In this document: positions 8,970-18,227 of the stretch, one piece after another
Numbering within the stretch: the stretch's first letter is position 1
How the letters are laid out: each line of letters starts with the position of its first letter
From: Scheffersomyces stipitis CBS 6054
Taxonomy: Eukaryota; Ascomycota; Pichiomycetes; Serinales; Debaryomycetaceae
Assembly: GCF_000209165.1 (NCBI RefSeq)
Contig: NC_009068.1
Location: forward strand, 2,294,001-2,358,000
Direction: 5' to 3'
Length of the DNA stretch: 64,000 nt
The notes under the pieces: model-generated
What the model saw: the letters and a program-made list of their open reading frames with translations, nothing else
Databases searched by the model: none
What the model was told of the DNA's origin: nothing
Translations under genes and position numbers: made by a program

Positions 8970-9773
8970 ATGAATGTATCCGAATTCCAACAAAATGTAT
9001 CTGAACTTCAGCTGATTATGAGCCGTTACCCGAAGTTCAACTACTTCATTTCGTTTCCTTCAGAACAAAAGTTGGCTTCAAAGTACAACTTTCGATTATG
9101 GAAAACCAGAATGGATCAACTTTTCGAACCAATTGGAAAAGAATTTGTGGCATATCTTTTGCCTCTGACAAATGTCGACACTGGATACACCTCTGAGGAC
9201 ATGTGCGCTTTCAATGCCTATATTGACTATGTTCTTTCCAAAACCTTGGCCGAGAAAGTTCGTAGTACTCTCAGTCGTGAGCAACTCACTGGCAGAGCAC
9301 TTTGGTTACGGATTCTTGATCTTTATGGCACCATGGATCACCATGATGTGTTCAAATATGTTAAGTCGTTATTGACAGTGATTAACAATCCTTCTTTGAA
9401 AACTGACAAGGTCAAGCCTGCGTTTGACTCCCTTTATTCCCTTGAAGAATTTTATACCTCTGATGAAATGATGGGTATTCACCTTCTAGCTACTAGAAGT
9501 GCTCCTAATCTCATAGAAGAATACTTCCAACTGGGCAGCGAATCTTTGAAGTATGATGACGTTTTCCGATTTCTTGCCGAAAATGAAGAAGACACTACCG
9601 AAGCTCCTATTGCTCCCTCGGTGCTTGCAGCTACCTTTTCCACTGATACCAGACGTCGTACTGTTCATGCCAAAGATCCGATTTGGAACATTAAGTGCTA
9701 CAACTGTGGTGGTCGTGGCCATAGACGTGATGTGTGCACTTCACCTATTCGTGTTGTTAAGTATACTGGATAG
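8970..9773 (+). pseudogene. gag of element C (267 codons, open frame)
   Basis: An ATG start at 8970 matches the gag start of element A. The frame is intact to TAG at 9771-9773 and includes the zinc knuckle CYNCGGRGHRRDVC. The TAG sits exactly where element A has TGG and continues into Pol, 12 codons after the last knuckle Cys. So this could still make a full-length Gag (nucleocapsid) protein even though the element's pol is broken. It is listed as a pseudogene because the element as a whole is defective; the gag itself has no visible lesion. Confidence 0.75.
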
Positions 9774-11517
9774 ATGACCAATACGTCCAAGAGGCGTTCC
9801 TTTAATGACAATGAGCGCAAGAAGCAAGCCAAGTAGCAAATTTTGCTGTTGTAGAAAGTGCGTCTGTGTTCACTACAACCACCGGCATCACGATATCTAA
9901 TTCACCGGAGTACATTTTTGACTCTGGTGCTTCAATTCACATTTGTCATGATCGGTCCTTGTTTTGTACTTTTAAACCAGAGTCTGGTAGCTTTGTTTCT
10001 TGTGCTGGCGGAGTTCGTCTTCCTGTCTTAGGTAGAGGGTCTATCAGGTTTAGGTCTGCTGATGAGACTATGGTGCTTCAAGAAGTATGCTATGTTCCGG
10101 AATGCACTAAAAATCTTATTTCCGTGCATGCTGCTGTTTGTGTCTCTGGTTCGCCCCTCACCACTAAACTGGACGGAATATATCATCCACGGATTGGTCG
10201 TTTTGGTGTATATAGGGACGATCTTGGGCTTTCTGTCCTTGATATGACACCCGTACCACCTTTACTCTCCGCCTTATCTGTTCTTCATAAACCTCTTGGT
10301 CATCCGCATCAGGTTATTGAACAGCAAGTACGTCGCGACAATTACTAGCCTGCTGATATTGGTGAAGTAACGAAGAATTTTGCTAGCTGTCTGGAATATA
10401 AGGAGACACGCAGTATGCCGAAGGTTTCCCATAAATAGGATACAACCACTCCTCTACAAATCTTTCACTCTGATGTCGTTGGCCTTCATAATACATGATT
10501 ATAGCAAGTTTAAGTAGGTGTTCTGAATCGTTAGGAATATATTCGGCTAGTACACTCGTTTTCCTCTACTCGTGGTGGTTATCGGGTTGGTGCTCTTCGT
10601 ACAGATAATGGGGGTGAATTTGTCAACCATAGTCTCAGGAGCTTCCTTGAACAGGAAGGTATAGCACTTCAGCGTACGGTTGCTCACAATTCTTATCAGA
10701 ATGGAACCGCAGAGCGTTCGATCCGCTCGGTAATCGATAAGGCCAGGACGCTACTTGGACATGCTTCTGTTCCTCAAGCATTCTGGCCCTACGCTGTTAA
10801 ATGTGCCGCATATTTATTGAATAGGCTCCCCTCCAGGACTATTGCTGACAAGACACTGTTCGAACTATTGCACCTCGAACCACCGTCGATTGATCATCTT
10901 CGCACGTTTGGGTGTGCTGCATTTGCTTATATTCCTGAACCTCTTCGTCCCCTGAAATTCTCACCTCGGGCCGTTAAAGGAGTGATGTTGGGCTATGATA
11001 GCAACCGCTCATCATACTTAATATATGAATTACATTCCCATGAAGTTGATAGCTCAAATCAAGTTTCGTTGCATGTATCCATTTGATCACCTGATCAAGC
11101 ACCAACTACGTCTGCTTCAACTATTCCTATGGGGGTGTCCGGTATCCTCGCATTTTACCGGTTGTTCCCACGACTTCACGAACTGAACATTTGTCGAGTG
11201 ATGAACATGAAAATTCCTTGGGTGATCACTCACAAGAAACAATCAACAGATATGAACAGGGCAAATTCTCTTGCGACCTCTTTGTCTATTTCGGACAATT
11301 TACTACCACTACCTTCGTCTCCTGATGCGTCTCTTCTCTCCTTTGATTCCACTGATACTGAATTTGCACAAATACCATCTAATCGACTCGCATCCGATTC
11401 TACGGGGGTGAGGTTCTCACCAAACACTCATTGACACCAGTGATAAGTCCTAACCACAATCAGAGGGCTGGAAACAAGAGAAAGCAGGTGCCATCAACGA
11501 ATTTGACAAAGAGAGTC
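9774..11517 (+). pseudogene. Broken protease-integrase region of element C
   Basis: Protease (DSGAS at ~9919) and pre-integrase motifs remain readable to 10348, where a TAG replaces a Ser codon of element A. One zinc-site Cys is Phe (FASC for CASC). About 40 bases carrying part of the integrase core just after the first Asp are deleted near 10490. The second Asp (DNGGEF) and Glu (GTAERS) survive. The C-terminal FGCAAFAYIPEPLRPLKFSPRAV-type segment is intact to 11086. The linker is frameshifted (11129-11434). Product: none expected. Confidence 0.85.
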
Positions 11518-12604
11518 CTATAGGAATTCATGAGGATAATGTATCCTGTATAAAACTTAGTAAACATTCTGTTGAAATTTTATACCCCAATAATGCACCT
11601 TCTTCTTATATGCAGAATGGCTGCAAAATCTAACATAATCTCAAGCAACGATAAGGTATGCCCTGGACTCTGAGGACTTTCACCTCTCGGATATCCTTGT
11701 TTCTTCATAATGACCTGCTGTAGCCACCTGTCCCAAACCTGTTAATATTAATTCCAGTCGCACGAATAGCCCAACAGTTATAACTCCTGGACAGTCCTCA
11801 TCCCCGGCCCTGCGTGGCTCAGTGTACTACCTGTCAAACTATCCCGCTCTTCTTCCCGCGTCTACCTCAGGGGGGAAGCACCTACTGCATCACGGCCTAC
11901 TCCACTGGTCAATGAAATGTAACTTGTTCGTACGAACCTCTTTGGTGCGCGAGAACAACGCATTGTTCGGAAGCGCAAACTCACACCAGTTCCGTCTCGA
12001 GTCCCTCTGTAGTGGAATGACATAATTCTTTTCTTAATACTTTATGAAGCTGGTATGTGTATCAGTGTTAAGTACTTCATATAGCTATAGACAATTTCTC
12101 TAAACAGGGAATTTCTTGAAGAATTTGTACAGAATTCGCAGCACGTAGATTTTTTGTGTTACGATGAGGTCGGAGAAAACTGCTAATCTCTAGGCCGTTG
12201 ACCGGACATTGCTGATAAAAACATCCAGTCTTGGTCCTAGTACTTTAACCTCAATCATTTATCGTTCCTTGAGATTATGTCAGATTTTGCTGCTATTCTG
12301 TATATAAGAACATAGCGAATCATGTTGAATAAGTTTTGATGAATATTTGCTAATCCACTACTTAAACTATACAAGTGCAAAATTGCTGCCATTTAACGTG
12401 ATTCTGATCTACATTGAGAAAATCTCCTCCATTGTGAAGGTAAACATTCTATCTTTTTAGCTTTTCCCTCCTTGTATCTATGCAAAATAACTACCCGTAA
12501 ATAAGTAACTCAATAGAATAACTTAACAATAATTTTAAAGAATCTGATCCGCTTCCAAAGTAAACAGCTAAACACATCGTTGTAGCATAAACTCGTTCAA
12601 CAAG
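11518..12604. other. Retroelement-derived or unassigned non-coding DNA
   Basis: No intact gene. TGTTGAAATTTTATACC at 11572 resembles an LTR start. At ~11940-12010 one frame reads REQRIVRKRKLTPVPSRVPL, the kind of Arg/Pro-rich linker found between copia integrase and RT, so part may be a further decayed pol. From 12030 to 12604 I see nothing recognisable. Confidence 0.35.
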
Positions 12605-12964
12605 ATTTGACACCTATTCTTCAAAATCGCTCTCGGTTTAAACTCTGTTGAACTGCATTTGCAAATGTTCCAGTTGGCGTTCTTCACGGGAGATTATCCC
12701 GGAATTGATCCTTTTCGGAAAGCTCATCTTGTTTATTACTTTGCAACTATACAAGATATTACAATACTTCATTTCAGTTCCAGGAGCCTTCTTCCTATTT
12801 GCAAGGCTGCTGAAGTCTACCCCACTAGGAGCTCGCCTCTCCATCCTCCAGGTCCTATTGTCCGTCTTCAGAGAACTGATATTCCTCCTTCTGATTCCTT
12901 CGACCTATCTGCCGACTTTTCTACCGCTCCTGGTCCTCGTCAGGTATCATATCGTCCAACATAA
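12605..12964 (+). pseudogene. Degenerate copy of the B-type integrase C-terminus
   Basis: The frame ending at TAA 12962-12964 reads DPFRKAHLVYYFATIQDIT, matching DPFRKAHLVYDLATRQVIT of fragment B (6088-6150). Nucleotide similarity extends leftward to TTCTCCAAAATCGCTC-like sequence at ~12618. Frameshifts and stops disrupt the rest. Downstream, a Pro/Ser-rich stretch (RSSPLHPPGPIVRLQRTD) looks like the integrase-RT linker that B itself has lost. So a second B-family element once stood here. Confidence 0.75.
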
Positions 12965-13683
12965 TTCTTGTTTTAAAACACCTGTATTTGAACATTTGCA
13001 GATAAGGCTGCAGGTACTCATATAGGATGAATGGAAGTACTACTTCAATTCATCGAATTACAACTATTTCCATTAGATAATCAGCACTGTTGGATTGCTT
13101 CAAATTTTCACTACAGGATAATTCAGTCTCATATTGAATAACCGAAGCTTATTGTTGGTTATTTTAGATATTCAATTTCAACACCAAGGATTCGGTATGT
13201 TAAGGTTCCGGAACAAGATTGCAAATAGGCTCTTTATGCTTCAAAGTTTAGAACAATTAATCTGCAATTGAACTCGTTCTATCTACTATCAAATGGGTGA
13301 TGACTAATTTTTAACAATTCCAAGAGTTTCTATTGATTTCAGGATATTGAATATTGCTCTATTGTAAAATGGCCTGTAGTGGATGGGAGAAAGCACTGCG
13401 TTTCCTCCTATACAGGCCCAACTCTTCCTCTACTAGCATACGCAAAATGCACCAGGCCAGTGCTAGGAATGATGTCATTTATAATACTCCATGCTTATAG
13501 AACAATTATGAATTGCTTTAATAAAAGTTAAAAATGAAATGCATATAGCGCTTCTCATGTTTGGAAGTCTATTTGGACAATATACATTTGAAGGTCAAAC
13601 GTTGGTATGCTTTGAAGTTCATAATGGTTGAGTTGAGCATACACATAGATAGACAGTCTGTCAACACCCAATAAACACAAACA
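12965..13683. other. Intergenic stretch, nothing recognised
   Basis: AT-rich, with no open frame of interest and no repeat that I can match within the window. It separates the retroelement cluster from the 3' end of the PMT gene and contains that gene's terminator region. Confidence 0.4.
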
Positions 13684-15975
13684 TCATAGCATCCATGATG
13701 AAAGAAATTTCAACTTCTTAAACTTGCTTGGCGGGCCCTCCATTCCCAATGAGAAGTCTTTTAAGTACCAGAAAGATGCTATAATCATTATGTATGCAAT
13801 CAAATAGATTGTGCATACAATAACACGATTCAATCTCTTTCTTATGAATGTTTCCATTACGAATGCACTTACTAATATGGCGAAGTATAGTGCTGGAACA
13901 TAGTGATGTAGATACTTTACTCGTCCCATAACGACAAAGGGGAAATAATGCAAAAACCAAGCTAGAAAAGGGAAAATTCCTTGAATCAATAGTTCATTCC
14001 AGTTCTCTCCAAGAACACTATATGATAAGATTTGCCTTTGATGCATCACCGCACATGCTGCGACATAAAGAATAAAAATCAACAAGGAGAAAGTTGAGAA
14101 CCAAGTTATAAATGGATTACCCATTAAGAAGTACTTAACATCATCTGCTCCCCACGAGCCAAGCCTAATTCCAGAAAGTAAGAGTGGCCACTCCCACCAT
14201 TCGGAACTCAATCTATCAAATTTATCTGGGTCTGGAATAAGGGCATTATTTGAGGCAAGCATACCGTAGTTTAGCAACACAAACTCTTTCCAGAACTTAG
14301 GTTTGGGAGGCACATATGATTCCGAAGGTGTCTCGAACTTGTTATTGGAATGGTCTTCAATATTCCACCAAGTTGTTTTGTCCCTGGATAATATTGCATA
14401 CTTGCAGACTACCTCTCCCTGCTGAAATCCCCACGAAGGATATGAATACCCTGTAGTAGCCAAATAGCATCCCAATTGCTTGTGCTTTAATCGAAAATTG
14501 GTTGAAATAGGATGAACTTCATCTTCGCTCTCGCTTTGGAAAAAAGGAGATTCAGACTTTTCTTGGCCCTGTACTTCAACTGTCCATGAATTTCTGAAGT
14601 CATTTACCTCCAATTCTGATATGCAAGATACCTCATAGTGATTGTCTGATATTGGTGCCAGAATAGGTTGAGAATGTAAGAAGCATCTGGTTTTATTGTG
14701 CATGAGTCTAATTGTATCTCCATGTTTAAGTAGGGTGTCCAGAGTTTCAACTACGCCTGAAGATCGTTCAAGAAATTTATCGGCTTTAATTACGAAATCA
14801 TTATTGTCGTCCTTGAAGCCGTACGTTGTTATCTGTTGCAATTGCGAACCTTCTGGATAAGAATGATCATGTGAATGAAGTAAATTGGGGGAGAGGCCCT
14901 GAGATCTAAGTGTAACAAGTGAGTCGAAGGCAACCGATCGTGGGCCTTGCTTAATCTTATTTCCTTCCAATGATGCCTGCAATAATGTGGATATAGACCC
15001 ATCTCCTGGACCAGAGTGGTTGAGCACTAAGAAATGGATTTTGAAGCATAGCAAATAAATTACAAACGGGTATATTATTAAAGTTAATATTCTCGAAATC
15101 CAATGAAAAATATATTCTTTGAGTCCAAGTTGGTCCGTAGATATTAGTTGGTAGAACTTAATCAATAAATCGTAAATAATGTAGAGACCAATAACAGAAG
15201 TTACGAATAGTCCGACCCACTTTACAGAACACACACATCCAATTGAAAATCCAGTGAGTATTAGAGCTTTTGTTCCTTGTCGCGAAAGTAGCCGATTCTT
15301 CACTCTAGCATTGTGAACATTCACTAAGCAGTAAAAAGCCAACATTGTAAAGAAGAGTAACATGGAGTCCAAAAGAATAAATTTTGACAATGTCAATGAT
15401 ATCATCTCAAAAATAACCAGTAAACAAATAAACCAGGTAGTCAATTGGCTAAAGCCAAGTGACTCGGAAGTCTTGTAAGCAATTGGGGTACACAATATAC
15501 TGAACATACAATTGAAGCATCTCATCATTACGTAGTTGCAATTATCACCATACTCTATTCCACTGTCAAACAGAAAATTTCCATCATAGCCTGACAAGTA
15601 ACCAGATAAACCAACTAGTAACTTTCCTAACGGAGGGTGAACATCGAAGTAGAATTCATGCTTCAAGTAGTAGGAACCAAACTTGCCAAAATGAGCTTCA
15701 TCCCATAGCACTTTATTCGATGCATCTATACGATACAATCGCACAAATGCGGATAAGGCTGTCAACACCAAAGGATTTATGTACATAGTGAAGACCCTGG
15801 AAATACTGGCATGGTTATCATGAGAACTAATGGATAAAGATTCTGTCTTAGAAATTATTTCTTCCAAGATTTTCTCGTTTTGTGATTCTTGATTCTTTCT
15901 ATTTGATAAATGCCTATATTCATAATCGTCATTGTTTACTGATTTAACTCCTGTGCTGTAAGTGGAGTCACTCAT
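13684..15975 (-). CDS. Dolichyl-phosphate-mannose-protein O-mannosyltransferase, PMT2 subfamily (PMT6-like)
   Basis: A multipass ER membrane enzyme that transfers mannose from dolichyl-phosphate to Ser/Thr of secretory proteins. The ATG at 15975-15973 gives 763 residues, a normal PMT length; the frame is open upstream but lacks another ATG. The first luminal loop has the acidic pair in LWDEAHFGK (D92, E93) and the conserved HPPLGK. Hydrophobic helices follow, then a central luminal MIR region beginning after DGSISTLLQASL, and C-terminal helices containing KYLHHYVPALYF. Features such as the MIR entry favour the PMT2/3/6 branch over PMT1 or PMT4; PMT6 is a guess by divergence. Expected to work as a heterodimer with a PMT1-type subunit. 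A 64 bp repeat lies ~75-140 bases upstream of the start. Confidence 0.92.
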   Translation of the reverse strand: MSDSTYSTGVKSVNNDDYEYRHLSNRKNQESQNEKILEEIISKTESLSISSHDNHASISRVFTMYINPLVLTALSAFVRLYRIDASNKVLWDEAHFGKFGSYYLKHEFYFDVHPPLGKLLVGLSGYLSGYDGNFLFDSGIEYGDNCNYVMMRCFNCMFSILCTPIAYKTSESLGFSQLTTWFICLLVIFEMISLTLSKFILLDSMLLFFTMLAFYCLVNVHNARVKNRLLSRQGTKALILTGFSIGCVCSVKWVGLFVTSVIGLYIIYDLLIKFYQLISTDQLGLKEYIFHWISRILTLIIYPFVIYLLCFKIHFLVLNHSGPGDGSISTLLQASLEGNKIKQGPRSVAFDSLVTLRSQGLSPNLLHSHDHSYPEGSQLQQITTYGFKDDNNDFVIKADKFLERSSGVVETLDTLLKHGDTIRLMHNKTRCFLHSQPILAPISDNHYEVSCISELEVNDFRNSWTVEVQGQEKSESPFFQSESEDEVHPISTNFRLKHKQLGCYLATTGYSYPSWGFQQGEVVCKYAILSRDKTTWWNIEDHSNNKFETPSESYVPPKPKFWKEFVLLNYGMLASNNALIPDPDKFDRLSSEWWEWPLLLSGIRLGSWGADDVKYFLMGNPFITWFSTFSLLIFILYVAACAVMHQRQILSYSVLGENWNELLIQGIFPFLAWFLHYFPFVVMGRVKYLHHYVPALYFAILVSAFVMETFIRKRLNRVIVCTIYLIAYIMIIASFWYLKDFSLGMEGPPSKFKKLKFLSSWML

Positions 15976-16050
15976 ATTCTGAAGAATAGAGAATCTTAAT
16001 TGAAGATCAGAGGTCTGTATCGAGTCGATCAAATATTACATTAATTTTGG

Positions 16051-16113
16051 ATGCAATCCAAATGTCGTACAATGTCGTCATTGACGACATTGAACCTTCA
16101 TTGTATTCCAGCA
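16051..16113 (-). repeat. 64 bp dispersed repeat E, copy 1 (probable LTR fragment)
   Basis: The minus strand starts TGCTGGAATACAATGAAGG at 16113 and continues through TACGACATTTGGATTG. It matches the plus-strand repeat at 23938-24001 over its whole length with about ten differences. It contains a perfect palindrome, 16071-16080 against 16082-16091. Its first 25 bases resemble the start of the family D LTR. Confidence 0.6.
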
Positions 16114-16529
16114 ACTCATGGAAAGGTTTGTGATGTTTGTTGCCAGAATAGCCATGCGATATAACTATTTCGAATAAAAAATGAAATGACTGTACATATA
16201 ATTACCTCACCTTGTTCCTTTCTTCTTTTTTTTCTTCTTTTTAAAAAATCACAGATAAATACTCCTAATGACTGTTCCCTATGCGCTTTTCGAATTCCTC
16301 CCTCTTAAATAGTCTGAGCGACCCGTATAACAAATGGTACATACACCCAGCGACCATTGTGTTCGCCCCTCAAGTTAAGAGTCTGTGTGTCACTAGCACA
16401 GTCACCAGAATCACCAACGAATACTTCTTGATTTTCCCATATATTGTTAACCTTCATGTACCTGTAATTTAGGTTAAGCGTTTGGCATTATAAATCACCG
16501 CTCCCGTAGTTAAGGGACTGCTTAAATCT

Positions 16530-16813
16530 TCACAGCCATAGTTGCTGTGGAAGTATAACTGGAACTGCATTGTTAGGTTTAAGTATAGCGATAGGGCAAA
16601 TAGCGTTATCAATGTAGGTGTTGTCATTGCTAGTAACATAATTATCTATTGCTTGTAATGATTGCTTCAACTCGTCGATGCTTTTGCCAGCAGTTTCTAG
16701 TACTAACTTAGTACTTGGCAGTTTAACGTAATACGCTTGATAGGTTTACCGGTTGCCTGCCTATCAATACTGTGTTCCAATTCGATTACGTTAGAAGCCA
16801 GTTCAATAAACAT
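16530..16813 (-). pseudogene. Possible frameshifted small gene relic
   Basis: The minus strand from ATG 16813-16811 reads MFIELASNVIELEHSIDRQA and on for ~38 codons to a stop. A second frame, overlapping around 16715-16730, continues for ~64 codons (KLVLETAGKSIDELKQSLQA ... ILPQQLWL) to TGA at 16532-16530. Amino-acid content is protein-like and the total length fits one frameshift. I do not recognise a family, and chance openness in AT-rich DNA is a real alternative. Confidence 0.25.
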
Positions 16814-18227
16814 GTATACAGTGACAATAGCGATACATCATATTATACCTCTTTTCTGAGAGGTAATTCCCCGTATACTTGTACTGATTCTCGGTCTATT
16901 GTCTTTCTTAACTTAATTTCCAGTATTGTAAACTAGTCGTATATTAACCATTTACATAATCAATATCTTCATGCTTTCCGGAATTCCGACATTGTTTTAC
17001 CAATCGCAAACATGAATCTGTTGAAATTTATATATATATTATATATATATATATATATCTTGGTCCTATACTTGTTTTTGGTTTTTACTATATCTTTTAA
17101 ACAAAGAGGGTAAACATTCAATATTAGGTGTTTGTCTTCGTATAATCCGAGGTGACCCTCCTCGGAAAACAATAATATCCCTATATTCTGTTTTTCTAGT
17201 TGTCGTGTTTGGACAAAAGAATTTCTATTCATCATTTTGCAACACCTTAGATGAGGCAACTGCTGCATTACCTTTCTGGTCTTCAGTGGTGCTAAATTAT
17301 TTGTGCAATCCAGTGTCTACATTAACTGATCAATAAACAAAACTGTAACAAACAAGGGTTCACTAATATTCTTTGCTTTATACTTTTGGGAAACTTTTGT
17401 ATAGAAGTATGAACTCCCAATCAAATACCCTCTCTAGGTTATGTTCAACTTAGAAATATTGTGTGCTCGTAGTGTAATCTATTGAGAAAAGCACATTTTG
17501 GGGTATGATTTCAAGTTTCCCTTGAGTATGTGAATCTTGATCTTCTCTTTTTGCAAATTGTTAGCTGACTGATATAAAAATAAAATCCGGTTATCCGAAA
17601 ATAAGTTTTGAAAAAGCTTGGCACTTTCATTCGTTACCCCAAGAAAACTACCGAAAACTGAACAATTATGTACTATAACCTACGAGATGTTTATAGATTA
17701 GTCGGGCATATTTACTGTCTTTCCAATCTCAGGTCATGTCCATTTTTCCATGCTTTTTGAGAGCTCTTTAATGTTGTACATAATATAAATGGGATCAAGA
17801 TGCAAGTATATGTCCATGCGAGTTCACGTGTGTTGATTCTAATTTCAGCCACCAACAAAATCTTTAATTTTTGTGCACACCTATTTTCATTTGGAAGCAC
17901 AAAGTAGCCTTGGTTCATCTTCTGTGAATGTGATTCCTTCTTACTGAACATTAAGTTGTTGGATATCAAAGTTTAGAATCTTCTGGAGAACCTCTCCAAA
18001 AATTAATAACAGAAAAGTACTGTTGCAGAATCATATTCGGTTGTAAACTATCGAATTTTATATTTAGTCTCACGCTATTTACATAAATATTGTTGGTGCT
18101 TTATGCAAGTCTTAAATCTAATTGTCATGGAGCATACACATTTGGAATTTGGTAAATGTAAATATATATGTATAAATATCACTAGTTTTGGTCCAATTAC
18201 GCGTTTTCTAAAAATGCTTTTAACAAC
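16814..18227. other. Long intergenic region upstream of the MNN gene
   Basis: Contains a TA dinucleotide tract at 17029-17058 and no recognisable gene. A 99-codon ATG frame on the minus strand (16969-17268) includes the TA tract as alternating Ile-Tyr and is probably spurious. The last few hundred bases should hold the promoter of the 18228 gene. Confidence 0.4.
17029..17058. repeat. (TA)n microsatellite
   Basis: About 30 bases of alternating T and A, broken once by TT at 17039-17040. It lies in the intergenic region, 1.2 kb upstream of the MNN-family gene. Confidence 0.9.

Larger units (their letters stand above)
8834..11517 (+). mobile_element. Decayed copia element C (family A, plus strand)
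   Basis: From the distal LTR part (AGCATATGAG at 8834, TATA-like CTATAAAAAAGGG at 8850, GGTATCCCCTTA at 8871) through gag, protease, integrase and most of the linker, the sequence is collinear with element A. It breaks off at about 11517, before RT. Damage includes in-frame stops, deletions and a one-base loss in the G run near 11402. There is no RT, RNase H or downstream LTR, so it could move only in trans, if at all. Confidence 0.88.

Noticed and set aside
15976..16032. Upstream extension of the PMT gene by 19 codons
   Set aside because: The extension begins with TTG; the first ATG is at 15975.
16969..17268. 99-codon ATG frame on the minus strand
   Set aside because: Its middle is the translated TA microsatellite (alternating Ile-Tyr); no family resemblance.
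17712..17969. 85-codon minus-strand frame upstream of the MNN gene
   Set aside because: Begins with TTG and has no supporting motif.
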